A stretch of 64,000 bases of DNA, taken from positions 186,001-250,000 of the forward strand of contig JAIUOA010000003.1 in assembly GCA_020161295.1 (NCBI GenBank), written 5' to 3'. The notes below the pieces were generated by a model, which was not told where the DNA came from, did no database searches, and was given only the letters and a program-made list of their open reading frames with translations. This stretch comes from Bacillota bacterium (lineage in GTDB: Bacteria > Bacillota > Clostridia > Peptostreptococcales > Acidaminobacteraceae). The position numbers and the translations under genes were made by a program. Shown one piece after another: positions 43,073 to 51,162 of this stretch (positions are counted from its first letter, which is position 1; every line of letters begins with the position of its first letter).

Positions 43073-44876
43073 CGTTAACCTCACAGTCATAGATTCTCAT
43101 AATTTTTTCATTTTGAGTTAACGATAATTCGTTTAGAATTCTTAAGAATTGTGGTGCATAGGCCTTTCCAGATGCTTGCAACATGTTCTGTATAACCTTA
43201 CTACCTGATGAATGACCTGCTGTATTCATTAAAAAATCAAAATCATTGGCTACTCTGATAATTTGAGCGTAAAAAGGTTGTTCATTAAACTGATTCCCTT
43301 CGTAGTTTGAGAGATCATAATCAATATGATGGTATTCTATTCCCTCAAGAATATCCTTATTCAATCCAACTTGCTCAACCATACGCCTACCTAAATATCC
43401 GTGGTCATCGACTCTATCTGATTTTTCAAACTTAGTATCCGAATAAGCCAATTTGCCAACATCATGCAATAATCCTGCTATATAGACGTCATCAATTTCA
43501 ATCGATGATAAGTAAAGCTTTTCAGCAATCATTTTACAAATCTGAGCAACTCTTCTCGCATGACCTGTTATTCGCGCAGATTGTACCTCGGTCGCCGTCA
43601 CAAAAGCCTCTACCGTCTTAAAGTAGTTTGATTTTAATCTTTCGAAAAGTATGATTTTCTCTAAAGCAATCGTTACATTAATTGAAATAGATTCAAGTAA
43701 TACCATACTCTCAGTGTCAAAATTGTAATCGCTTACAACTGACATGACACCCAGACTTTTGTCGTAATTGGTAAGCGGAATATAGGCAACTCTTCTTTCA
43801 TTAAGCAATACGTTTCTGATCACATCATCTTCAAAGAGCAAATCCTCAAGTGTATTAATAGCCAATATCTTATTATTTAAGAAAGCATAACCAATATGTG
43901 TGTGGTTTGTAGACACGATTTTGTCCATGACAAACTCATTACTATACCCACCAATTGCCATCAACTCCAGTGACATCTCGTCGTTAATAAGCCTTATACT
44001 GCAAGAGTTAAAATTCCCCAAATACGCAATCTTATCTATCGCATCTTGTAAGGTATTCTCTATTGAGATTTGACCACTTATTATTTTACTAATTTCATTA
44101 ATAAAGTGAAGATCTCTACTCTTTTTCAAATAGGTCCGCGTTAAAGCCCGTTCTTGATTATTGTTTTCAGCGATAAACAAAATTGATTTGATGCCACCTT
44201 TTTCAAAAATTCGTTTGCTTTTACCGATGACCGTCGCACCATTTTTCAAACCGAGCATTATCTTCTCAAAGTCCTTTTTTTTGAACATTTCAAAGTTATT
44301 TGCTGAAACCGTTAAGACATCCCCTATGAAATCAGGTTTCTCCAGGTTTATATCCACTTTTTTATTAGATTTTATAATATTGCCATTTGGGTCTGTGAGA
44401 TAAATGTCCAAAGGTAATCGACTTCCAGAAGCCATAAACAAGGCCTCGTTTTGATTTATTTTGACATTAAGTGTCGCGATTTTATGTTCTAAATCATTTA
44501 TGGTTTGATTTAAGCTTCCCGCTTGCGATTCTGCTTTATTAAGTGCAGAATTGGCATGGTTGATCGCTACAGAAATTGCTTCCATATCCTTAGAGAGTGC
44601 CTTATAGGCAGATTCAATCTCCTCGAAAGAGCTTTCAAGAATGATTGCGTCATCTTTACCTATAGACTTTATGATTTTTTCACTATCAGATTTTATGATT
44701 TTGTTAAGCCAATAAACCCCCATCGCCGTCCAGAAAATGGGGACTATAAAAACCCATATTGCACTGATAGCCACTTTAAACACGGTTATATTAAATACAG
44801 AAATTATAGAAATCATCAGAAGGGAGTATCCAAATATAAGAATGCTCAATTTTGCGATAAAATTTTTATGATTCAT
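43053..44876 (-). CDS. PAS-GAF-HD-GYP paralogue with degenerate GYP motif
   Basis: 607 aa from the ATG at 44876 (GAGGAG seven bases upstream). Same layout as the downstream gene: two N-terminal helices, coiled coil, PAS-like region, GAF, HD. The HD pair is kept (L-L-H-D-V-G-K-L), but the signature reads H-H-I-D-Y-D-L-S-N-Y-E instead of H-H-E-x-x-D-G-x-G-Y-P, and the later D-A-x-T-x-x-R-x-Y block is R-V-A-N-D-F-D-F-L-M-N. Probably reduced or lost activity; perhaps a regulatory partner of its neighbour. Evidently arisen by tandem duplication. Confidence 0.82.
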   Translation of the reverse strand: MNHKNFIAKLSILIFGYSLLMISIISVFNITVFKVAISAIWVFIVPIFWTAMGVYWLNKIIKSDSEKIIKSIGKDDAIILESSFEEIESAYKALSKDMEAISVAINHANSALNKAESQAGSLNQTINDLEHKIATLNVKINQNEALFMASGSRLPLDIYLTDPNGNIIKSNKKVDINLEKPDFIGDVLTVSANNFEMFKKKDFEKIMLGLKNGATVIGKSKRIFEKGGIKSILFIAENNNQERALTRTYLKKSRDLHFINEISKIISGQISIENTLQDAIDKIAYLGNFNSCSIRLINDEMSLELMAIGGYSNEFVMDKIVSTNHTHIGYAFLNNKILAINTLEDLLFEDDVIRNVLLNERRVAYIPLTNYDKSLGVMSVVSDYNFDTESMVLLESISINVTIALEKIILFERLKSNYFKTVEAFVTATEVQSARITGHARRVAQICKMIAEKLYLSSIEIDDVYIAGLLHDVGKLAYSDTKFEKSDRVDDHGYLGRRMVEQVGLNKDILEGIEYHHIDYDLSNYEGNQFNEQPFYAQIIRVANDFDFLMNTAGHSSGSKVIQNMLQASGKAYAPQFLRILNELSLTQNEKIMRIYDCEVNDENKVQ

Positions 44877-44955
44877 CCGAACACTCCTCACCTAGATAGT
44901 ATGACACCCTATTAAAATTATATTAGATTAACTAACAAAATGAAAGATTTGTGGA

Positions 44956-44991
44956 AAATAAAAAATCATCGCTATTTTCATAGTGATGATT
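44956..44991 (-). terminator. Intrinsic terminator after the SRP RNA gene
   Basis: AATCATCaCTAT-GAAA-ATAGcGATGATT on the minus strand (12-bp stem with one wobble), followed by TTTTTATTTT. Confidence 0.85.
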
Positions 44992-44999
44992 CCTTAATT

Positions 45000-45270
45000 A
45001 TGCTGTGCACTTAGCTTCGAGCAAATTCTATAAGCGCTAAGATGCCAGTTAACTCAAACCAGGCGACCCTGCGGCACATAGATGGTCTCGTTTACCGCTG
45101 CTTCCTTCCAGACCTGACGGGGTTCACAAGTATCTATTGCGCAAGACCCAATTATCAACATTACTTAGCAAATGCAGACCCTACAAAATGTGTCCTCAAA
45201 CTAAGCATCAACCCTGCTACAGCGGATTGCAGGTTACAAGGAACCGCTACCTCCCCATCTAGCACAGCAT
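45000..45270 (-). ncRNA. ffs: Signal recognition particle RNA, long Gram-positive type
   Basis: The minus strand carries the Ffh-binding domain (GTCAGGTCTGGAAGGAAGCAGC-type helix 8, near 45095-45120) plus the Alu-domain start (GCTAGATGGGGAGGTAGCGG) and its partner, as in the Bacillus scRNA. The ends ATGCTGTGC and GCACAGCAT pair perfectly over nine bases, which fixes a length of about 271 nt. Scaffold of the particle targeting membrane proteins. Downstream of tRNA-Ser and upstream of a terminator. Confidence 0.95.
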
Positions 45271-45278
45271 ATCTTATA

Positions 45279-45368
45279 TGGCGGAGAGAGCGGGACTCGA
45301 ACCCGCGGGGCCGTTACAGCCTTACACGCTTTCCAGGCGTGCCCCTTAGCCAACTCGGACATCTCTCC
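45279..45368 (-). tRNA. tRNA-Ser (GGA)
   Basis: Acceptor GGAGAGA/TCTCTCC, discriminator G, encoded CCA, D-arm GTCCGAGTTGGCTAAGG, anticodon stem CACGC/GCGTG with loop CTGGAAA (anticodon GGA), a long variable arm typical of serine tRNA, and T-loop GGTTCGAGTCC. Ends eight bases before the SRP RNA. Confidence 0.97.
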
Positions 45369-45371
45369 ATT

Positions 45372-45815
45372 TTATCTTCTCTTGCGAAAAAACGATTGTA
45401 ACAATGACTTGCATTCGTCTGACAGTATGCCGGGAAAAACATGACAATAATGATTTAAACCCTCGACGCTAAACAAATCGAACACAGATCCACACGCACC
45501 TGCTTTTGGGTCTGAAGCACCATAATAAATTTCATTTATTCGGGCTTGATATAAGGCGCCAGCACACATCGGACAGGGTTCAATTGTAACATAAATCGAG
45601 CACCCTGTCAATCTCCAGGACCCCAGTTTAGCTGACGCATCCTTAATAGCATTGATTTCTGCATGTCCATATGCGACTTCTTCTGATTCTCGAGTATTAT
45701 GCCCTCTACCGACAATAATTCCATTTTTTACGATTACAGCACCGATTGGCACCTCTCCTAGATCAGCAGCTTTTTGAGCCTCTATTATAGCTTCCTTCAT
45801 AAAAAACGTATTCAC
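45372..45815 (-). CDS. tadA: tRNA-specific adenosine deaminase TadA
   Basis: 147 aa, starting at a GTG (45815) six bases after GAGGTG. Zinc/catalytic motif H-A-E-I-N-A-I (about 52-58) and P-C-P-M-C-A-G-A-L (about 82-90), plus R-G-H-N-T-R-E: the cytidine/deoxycytidylate deaminase fold of TadA, which makes inosine-34 in tRNA-Arg(ACG). Three bases separate its stop from the tRNA-Ser gene, so the transcript probably continues into tRNA-Ser and SRP RNA. Confidence 0.95.
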   Translation of the reverse strand: MNTFFMKEAIIEAQKAADLGEVPIGAVIVKNGIIVGRGHNTRESEEVAYGHAEINAIKDASAKLGSWRLTGCSIYVTIEPCPMCAGALYQARINEIYYGASDPKAGACGSVFDLFSVEGLNHYCHVFPGILSDECKSLLQSFFRKRR

Positions 45816-45837
45816 TTACTTCACCTCAAATAAAATT

Positions 45838-45853
45838 CCCCGCAAAAGCGGGG
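45838..45853 (-). terminator. Intrinsic terminator after tRNA-Arg
   Basis: CCCCGC-AAAA-GCGGGG; on the minus strand followed by AATTTTATTT. Separates tRNA-Arg from tadA. Confidence 0.85.
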
Positions 45854-45866
45854 ATAGAGTTTATAG

Positions 45867-45942
45867 TGGCGCACCCGAGAAGACTTGAACTTCCGACCTA
45901 TCGCTTAGGAGGCGATTGCTCTATCCACTGAGCTACGAGTGC
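45867..45942 (-). tRNA. tRNA-Arg (CCT)
   Basis: 76 nt with encoded CCA. Acceptor GCACTCG/CGGGTGC (one G-T pair), D-loop AGTGGATAGAGC, anticodon stem ATCGC/GCGAT with loop CTCCTAA (anticodon CCT), T-loop AGTTCAAGTCT. Its first base directly follows the stop codon of the OmpA-domain gene, so it is probably cut from that mRNA. Confidence 0.96.
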
Positions 45943-46611
45943 TTACTTCCCTGATTTTGTCACGATAAAGTGGTCAGAAAAATATACTTCAACACGATTG
46001 TTCTTATATTGGTTGCCATATTCTTTAAACAATGGGTTATCCGAACCTTGATTATACACACTTATGAGGCTGACATCAACACCTAAGTAAATAAGCTCAT
46101 CAGCGACAAATGCAGCACGTCGTTTGCTTAAATCAAGTGCTTCATCATTATTTTCAAAATTTGGATAGCCATTAACATGACCTGAAACCGTAATTTTTTC
46201 ATCTGGATATGCTTTTAGCATGTCCATTATCGACTTCAAATCTGCTAAATCCAATTCAGCACTTGATTCATCTTCATCAAAATAGAAAACAATCCGAAAT
46301 TGCTTTAAATCATTCAATTCTTCAGCATCATAAATCTGACCTGAGTTACTCTCAGTACTTGATGACTCTGATGATGCTTCAGTTGCTGTATTCTGGGTCG
46401 ATTCTGTTGATGCCATCGCTTGGCTTTCAGTCTCTGTTTCAGTGCTGGTTTCCATCTCTGATGTAACTTCACCCACTAGAGGCGTTTTAACATCCGCCTG
46501 ATTATAATACTCGATAATAAACAGGCCTGAGTATCCAATAATGGTTAACTGAATGATTATTAGTACACCTATGACGAGCTTTCCTCGTCGTGTCAATCGA
46601 TAATCTGCCAT
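45943..46611 (-). CDS. OmpA-domain membrane protein of an unrecognised operon
   Basis: 222 aa. Basic N-terminus, one membrane helix (about 11-33), a Ser/Thr/Glu-rich linker (about 45-95) and an OmpA/MotB-type peptidoglycan-binding domain: F-R-I-V-F-Y-F-D-E-D-E-S, I-T-V-S-G-H-V-N-G-Y-P, L-S-K-R-R-A-A-F-V-A-D, Y-K-N-N-R-V-E-V-Y-F. The domain is outside the cell and should grip the wall. Last gene of a run of four (two HTH/coiled-coil genes, a coiled-coil gene, this one) with 3-12 bp gaps, and tRNA-Arg follows with no gap. Role unknown; a link between a cytoplasmic complex and the wall is a guess. Confidence 0.8.
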   Translation of the reverse strand: MADYRLTRRGKLVIGVLIIIQLTIIGYSGLFIIEYYNQADVKTPLVGEVTSEMETSTETETESQAMASTESTQNTATEASSESSSTESNSGQIYDAEELNDLKQFRIVFYFDEDESSAELDLADLKSIMDMLKAYPDEKITVSGHVNGYPNFENNDEALDLSKRRAAFVADELIYLGVDVSLISVYNQGSDNPLFKEYGNQYKNNRVEVYFSDHFIVTKSGK

Positions 46612-46614
46612 ACA

Positions 46615-47370
46615 TTACTTCTTAGGTTTGACAAATTCCACGAGATTAATAATTTTTTGAATTTCATATTCGATCATCGTATTTTGATCTTCCTGGAACT
46701 TCTTACGATTCTTATTGATTTCTCTCAGATCCTCGATGCGTTTTTCTAACTCTCTAATCGTCGCATCATTTCGATTGAAGACATCTTGCGTTGTCGAAAC
46801 GGTTTCTTCAAGTACTGTATTTAATGAATCAATTCGTCTATAAGCATCATTTAAAAGATCATCAAGGCTTATATTCGAAACGTTCATAATATTTAAAACA
46901 GTCTCTCTCTTAATATCGATTGGCAAGTTCTCAGGTATTGCCTTCAAGTAAACGTCTGCCATAAAAATGGTCTTTTTAACTTCAGATTCTAAGTGCGCAT
47001 TACGATAGATTTCATCGATCGTCAATAACTTGTTTTTCTCATAAGCACCAATAATCAAATCCAATTTGTCACTAATATTTTGTGGAATATCCTCTACTTT
47101 TACAGTTGGTTCAGATTCCTTGTTCGAATAATCACTGCTCTTTGTTTCTAATGTCAATTGAGTTTTTACCTCTTCCTCAACTGGGGTCTTTAATTGAAAA
47201 TCACCTGTGCTATGAGATCCTAACCCGGTGAGGTCTGGAACATTTTCCAAATCAGGAATTGACTCCATATCAACACTTTCAGTAGCTTCCATATCAAATC
47301 CTAATTCTTGTTCCTTCTGGCTGTGCTCAATTAACCCCATTCTTTCAAAAATCGATTTTTTAGGTACCAC
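46615..47370 (-). CDS. Unrecognised coiled-coil protein
   Basis: 251 aa, GTG start with GGAGG eight bases upstream. Begins V-P-K-K-S-I-F-E-R-M-G-L-I-E, then an acidic, Asp/Glu/Pro-rich low-complexity stretch (about 20-85), a helical middle (L-D-L-I-I-G-A-Y-E-K-N ... V-Y-L-K-A-I-P-E-N-L-P) and a C-terminal coiled coil (about 170-240: I-R-E-L-E-K-R-I-E-D-L-R-E-I). No catalytic motif, no signal peptide, so it is cytoplasmic. I know no family name. Second to last of the four-gene operon. Confidence 0.65.
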   Translation of the reverse strand: MVPKKSIFERMGLIEHSQKEQELGFDMEATESVDMESIPDLENVPDLTGLGSHSTGDFQLKTPVEEEVKTQLTLETKSSDYSNKESEPTVKVEDIPQNISDKLDLIIGAYEKNKLLTIDEIYRNAHLESEVKKTIFMADVYLKAIPENLPIDIKRETVLNIMNVSNISLDDLLNDAYRRIDSLNTVLEETVSTTQDVFNRNDATIRELEKRIEDLREINKNRKKFQEDQNTMIEYEIQKIINLVEFVKPKK

Positions 47371-47382
47371 GATTAAATCCTC

Positions 47383-47769
47383 CTAATTTGATTGGCTTAA
47401 CTTACTTTCTAAATACTGCAACTTTCCCCGATTACTTTTAATAATAGATTTATAACTTTCAATAATTTCGTCTTTTCTTTGAATTTGGCGTTTCTTTATT
47501 TGTATTTGGTAGCTGAGCAAATCTATCATTTCATTCATGTCTTCGATGTAATCACGTTTAAGCTCATCGCTATCTAGACCACCATACGGTTGAATCGTCG
47601 ATATTTCAATCGTATTTTTTATAATATCCACACCAACATCGTCAATATAAGTAATGTTTGATCTCGTATGAATATGATTTTTAAGCAACTTTTTATTTTT
47701 ATTTACTTTTTTATAAATCGTTACTTTACTTACTCCGAGCATTCTGGCGACTTCAATTACCCTATACAT
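47383..47769 (-). CDS. Small HTH plus coiled-coil protein, paralogue of its upstream neighbour
   Basis: 128 aa, ATG with GGAG upstream. Residues 1-25 (Y-R-V-I-E-V-A-R-M-L-G-V-S-K-V-T-I-Y-K-K-V) form a MerR/excisionase-type helix-turn-helix, followed by I-T-Y-I-D-D-V-G-V-D-I-I and a C-terminal coiled coil (about 70-125). Shares layout and motif with the next gene, so a duplication. Probably DNA-binding; target unknown. Confidence 0.7.
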   Translation of the reverse strand: MYRVIEVARMLGVSKVTIYKKVNKNKKLLKNHIHTRSNITYIDDVGVDIIKNTIEISTIQPYGGLDSDELKRDYIEDMNEMIDLLSYQIQIKKRQIQRKDEIIESYKSIIKSNRGKLQYLESKLSQSN

Positions 47770-47773
47770 TTAC

Positions 47774-48196
47774 TTACTCCGACATTTCGTCATATTTTTT
47801 TAAGATCTTAAATTGCAGTTTATTAATCAAATCAATGTCTTCAGAAATTTTCATTTGAAACTTGATAATCATATCGTCTTTTAACTCTAGCTCAGAATCG
47901 AGATTGGCTAATTCGTTTTTCAATATTTCTATCTTGTCATATAAAATCTCTCGATCGCGCTCAAACTTAGAAGACAGCTTAACCGGTCTAATGTCAGCTT
48001 TATCGTTATAGGTTATGTCTTCTTTTGATTTAGAAAACAATGTCATGAGAATTTCATAGCCACGATCGTCAAAATAAGTTACGCCATCAATTTTTGAGAT
48101 ATTGGGATCAAGAAGACTTTTGTGAGTAATCATCTTTTCAAATATTTCTGTTTTCTCGACTCCTAAAAGCTCAGCAACCTCACTTACCTTATACAA
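47774..48196 (-). CDS. Small HTH plus coiled-coil protein, first gene of the operon
   Basis: 140 aa, TTG start at 48196 with GGGGGG six bases upstream. Y-K-V-S-E-V-A-E-L-L-G-V-E-K-T-E-I-F-E-K-M is a MerR/excisionase-like helix-turn-helix, then G-V-T-Y-F-D-D-R-G-Y-E-I-L and a coiled coil (about 75-135). Homologous with the following gene (Y-x-V-x-E-V-A-x-x-L-G-V and T-Y-x-D-D-x-G). An inverted repeat lies 20-41 bases before the start, perhaps its own operator. Confidence 0.7.
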   Translation of the reverse strand: MYKVSEVAELLGVEKTEIFEKMITHKSLLDPNISKIDGVTYFDDRGYEILMTLFSKSKEDITYNDKADIRPVKLSSKFERDREILYDKIEILKNELANLDSELELKDDMIIKFQMKISEDIDLINKLQFKILKKYDEMSE

Positions 48197-48215
48197 ACAT
48201 ATCCCCCCAATGGCG

Positions 48216-48237
48216 TTAACAGTAAATTAACTGTTAA
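48216..48237. promoter_or_regulatory. Inverted repeat TTAACAGT-N6-ACTGTTAA, candidate operator
   Basis: A perfect 8-bp dyad around AAATTA, immediately upstream of the four-gene HTH/coiled-coil/OmpA operon. No T-run follows, so a protein-binding site is more likely than a terminator. Confidence 0.45.
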
Positions 48238-48434
48238 TAATAGACACCTTATAATTCAGCGATTTTCAATATTAATCTAATTTTACAAAAATAAAACTCT
48301 TATTTCAAATGTTATTTTTTATTCGCATAAGAAGTTTAATTTCACGTGCCATCCATTACTACGATACAGATACTTCCCTTTAAATATGATTCATAATTAT
48401 ACATCTTAACCTGTGTATCATTTTGAGATTACCG

Positions 48435-49901
48435 TTAATCGTCCCTCTTACTATTTTTTGTATCAATTTGATACAGGTTGAGCTTACGATATAAGGTCGC
48501 TCTACCAATTTGTAGAACATCTGCCGCCGCACTAATGTTTTGATTTAATGCATTGTATACTTCGAGCACATAATTTTTTTCGTTTTCATGGAGCGATAGT
48601 AAGGATTGTGTGGTATCTAGTGGAAGATATTTTACCTCATTTGTGCCAAGCTTTTTATTATACTCTATTGCATTTTCAATGTATTCAAAGAACTCACGGA
48701 AGGTCATAGAAGGGAACTTGATCTTCAGGTGATCTCTAAATTTACTTGAAAATGATGCACTGTATTTCTTTTCAGTTTGATAAATAACCTCTTCAATCTC
48801 ATGTTCCTGTTCTAATTCCGATGGTTTTAACAGGTTAACAGTAAATAATTGATACTTATCTTCAAATAGTTTGACTTGCTTGCTGCCCTCAAGCTTTTTA
48901 TGTGCTGAAGTGATGTTTGAATCCTCACTGTTAACCGTTATCAGAATCAACCTAGAACACTTCATATTATTTGATTTTATATCAATTTCTCCCTGGATAT
49001 TTTCGTCGCTGTAAACCATTAACAACTTTGTCAGTTCTGCAGATGCCATTTGAAAATTTTTGAGAATTACTGTATCAAATTGAGACAAACCAGTTTGAAC
49101 GATAAATGCATGTAAGTCACTTTTTATGGATGCCAAATCTACAATTGCCGGAGTTCGCTTATGTTTTAGACACAAATCGTAAGCAAAAGCAGTCCTACCT
49201 GACTTTACGTCTCCTTTGATGATCAACAGTTTTGACTTTTTAAATATTCGTTCACTATTTATAAGCAGACTATTGTATTTTTCTATTGGATAAATGATAG
49301 AATTAGAAACTGCAGACTCCCCGTTTCGAGTACCATTATTTTCTTCTATTAGTACTGTGAAACCCTCTTTACTATAATAACTCGTAATTTCTGACTTTAG
49401 GCTGTGTATGACATACTCGTTTATTGGCAGCTCTGAGAAAAGCATCAATACACCATCTATATGATCATTCTTTTTGATAATTATTCCCACAGAGTAGAAG
49501 CTGCAAAAAATATTCAAATAGTGTTCTTCTAGGTTAACATACATGTCAGTCCCCGTCTTCATTGCTAAGTACCCTGCATTGGTACCAATAATGAGATCAT
49601 CGATGCTGTCAATATGCTCTACCCCCAGCTTATCCATATTGTAATCAACAACCTGTAGCAACTGGTTAGCTAAAACAAACATAAATCCACTGGGTACAAC
49701 AGAATTGATAAATCTAATAAACCGATGATCAAATTTTTGTTCAATCGTTTGATGTGTGCTTTTGATAGTCGCGTTAACATCGAGTGATTGTAACTTGCAT
49801 TTATACCAGGAAATGGAAATTTCTTTTCTAACAATATTTTGATTTAACCTTCCTGACTGTAAATAAGTTTTTTTCGCTTCTTTAATCATATTATTATTCA
49901 T
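48435..49901 (-). CDS. AcoR-like regulator with inactive AAA+ domain and Fis-type HTH
   Basis: 488 aa. N-terminal region as in AcoR/DhaR regulators (E-I-S-I-S-W-Y-K-C-K, then a GAF-like domain about 60-175). The central region keeps the AAA+ outline but Walker A reads G-D-V-K-S-G-R-T (Lys to Arg), Walker B reads V-I-L-K-N-F instead of L-F-L-D-E, and the sigma-54 contact motif G-A-F-T-G-A is absent. The C-terminal Fis HTH is good (I-S-A-A-A-D-V-L-Q-I-G-R-A-T-L-Y-R-K-L). Probably binds DNA without activating sigma-54 polymerase. Target unknown; next to the four-gene operon. Confidence 0.78.
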   Translation of the reverse strand: MNNNMIKEAKKTYLQSGRLNQNIVRKEISISWYKCKLQSLDVNATIKSTHQTIEQKFDHRFIRFINSVVPSGFMFVLANQLLQVVDYNMDKLGVEHIDSIDDLIIGTNAGYLAMKTGTDMYVNLEEHYLNIFCSFYSVGIIIKKNDHIDGVLMLFSELPINEYVIHSLKSEITSYYSKEGFTVLIEENNGTRNGESAVSNSIIYPIEKYNSLLINSERIFKKSKLLIIKGDVKSGRTAFAYDLCLKHKRTPAIVDLASIKSDLHAFIVQTGLSQFDTVILKNFQMASAELTKLLMVYSDENIQGEIDIKSNNMKCSRLILITVNSEDSNITSAHKKLEGSKQVKLFEDKYQLFTVNLLKPSELEQEHEIEEVIYQTEKKYSASFSSKFRDHLKIKFPSMTFREFFEYIENAIEYNKKLGTNEVKYLPLDTTQSLLSLHENEKNYVLEVYNALNQNISAAADVLQIGRATLYRKLNLYQIDTKNSKRDD

Positions 49902-50030
49902 TTATATCACCTTAATCAACAGTTTATCGTAAAACTTTCATTTTTAGCGTCAGTACTGAATTTTAGTATCGACGACTAGAAGTTCATGTCCTCAAAATTA
50001 ATTAAAAATAGACCTAATATTTTTTACATA

Positions 50031-50948
50031 TTATTCCATTTCGGGTAGATAATAATAACATGCCTCTTTAATAATTCCGATTTTAGCTGGCGTCGTACCA
50101 CAAAGATTGCCATCAATATTAATTAAATAGGAACCGTTTTCTACTTGTATTTCTATCTCATTACTTTTATAATAATTTACTTCTTTAAGATCGTTCAATG
50201 TACCATTATACACTTTGGATATATTTTTTATAAATTTCAATTTACTTACATCGCTTACTAAGCACACTTCTAAAAGACCATCATTTAATTCAGCCTCTGG
50301 ACAGATGTTCATCCCACCACCAAAATATTTTCCATTTCCGATGGCAAGTAAAAGTACTTTAGCGTTAATCGTTTGATCTCCGATTTTAACCTGCGCAACA
50401 TTTGGCGTAAATGTTACGCCATTTTTGAGCGTACTAAAAAGATAAGATGATTTACCAGGCATTTTGGATTTATATTTTTCTGTATCTTGGATGATCGGTC
50501 CATCGATGCCAAAGGAACAAACATTAACAAAATAATGATTGTTCACTTTTCCAATATCGATTGGAGAATGATTGTACGCTATGATACCTTTCAAAATTTG
50601 CTCAGTCTTATATGAAGTATCATAATTTCTCACGAAGTCATTTCCAGTACCAGAAGGAATTATACCAAAACAAACTTTATCGGTGTTAGGAAAAACAAAT
50701 CCATTAACCATTTCAGATAAGGATCCGTCTCCACCTACCGCTACAAATTCTCTACATCCATCGTCATATTCCAGCTTAACGATTTCCGTGATATTTCCTA
50801 CATATTTCGAGATAACGATTTTATACTTAATGTGAGGTTGCATCGCCATCATTTTTTTTATTATGGGAATCACTTCTAACGTCTTACCTTTTCCTGCTAC
50901 TGGATTAATAATATATAGAATTTCTCTATTTTCCGGTCTTGAAATCAT
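50031..50948 (-). CDS. Diacylglycerol/lipid kinase family protein (YegS-like)
   Basis: 305 aa. I-I-N-P-V-A-G-K-G-K near residue 15, V-A-V-G-G-D-G-S-L-S-E-M-V-N-G near 70-84, and I-P-S-G-T-G-N-D-F-V-R near 100-110: the full DAGK catalytic set. C-terminal half with F-G-I-D-G, G-N-G-K-Y-F-G-G-G-M and D-G-x-L-E-V. Cytoplasmic lipid kinase that recycles diacylglycerol to phosphatidate or phosphorylates a related lipid. Stands alone between the AcoR-like regulator and parB. Confidence 0.92.
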   Translation of the reverse strand: MISRPENREILYIINPVAGKGKTLEVIPIIKKMMAMQPHIKYKIVISKYVGNITEIVKLEYDDGCREFVAVGGDGSLSEMVNGFVFPNTDKVCFGIIPSGTGNDFVRNYDTSYKTEQILKGIIAYNHSPIDIGKVNNHYFVNVCSFGIDGPIIQDTEKYKSKMPGKSSYLFSTLKNGVTFTPNVAQVKIGDQTINAKVLLLAIGNGKYFGGGMNICPEAELNDGLLEVCLVSDVSKLKFIKNISKVYNGTLNDLKEVNYYKSNEIEIQVENGSYLINIDGNLCGTTPAKIGIIKEACYYYLPEME

Positions 50949-51115
50949 GTGCCCTCCGATTGTTTTAAAATATTGCTTTCAAAACGTTGATTTCACAGTG
51001 TTTTATAATTTAAAATTACGATTTTCGATTTAAGCCATTTTTTTCAATTTTTAATACCACGGCATTAACGCCTTCATTCATTTAAGCATCCTCAAATATA
51101 TCGGTTATACAAAAA

Positions 51116-51131
51116 TGTTTCACGTGAAACA
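51116..51131. promoter_or_regulatory. parS centromere site 1
   Basis: TGTTTCACGTGAAACA, an exact 16-bp palindromic parS. Next to parB and about 8.5 kb from dnaA. Confidence 0.97.
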
Positions 51132-51142
51132 TCTTTAAAAAT

Positions 51143-51158
51143 TGTTTCACGTGAAACA
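51143..51158. promoter_or_regulatory. parS centromere site 2
   Basis: A second exact TGTTTCACGTGAAACA, 27 bp from the first and five bases from the parB stop codon. Tandem parS sites should nucleate ParB spreading over the origin. Confidence 0.97.
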
Positions 51159-51162
51159 TATC

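Noticed and set aside
45042..45401. Open frame of 119 codons on the plus strand
   Set aside because: It runs antisense through the SRP RNA and tRNA-Ser genes; both RNAs are certain.
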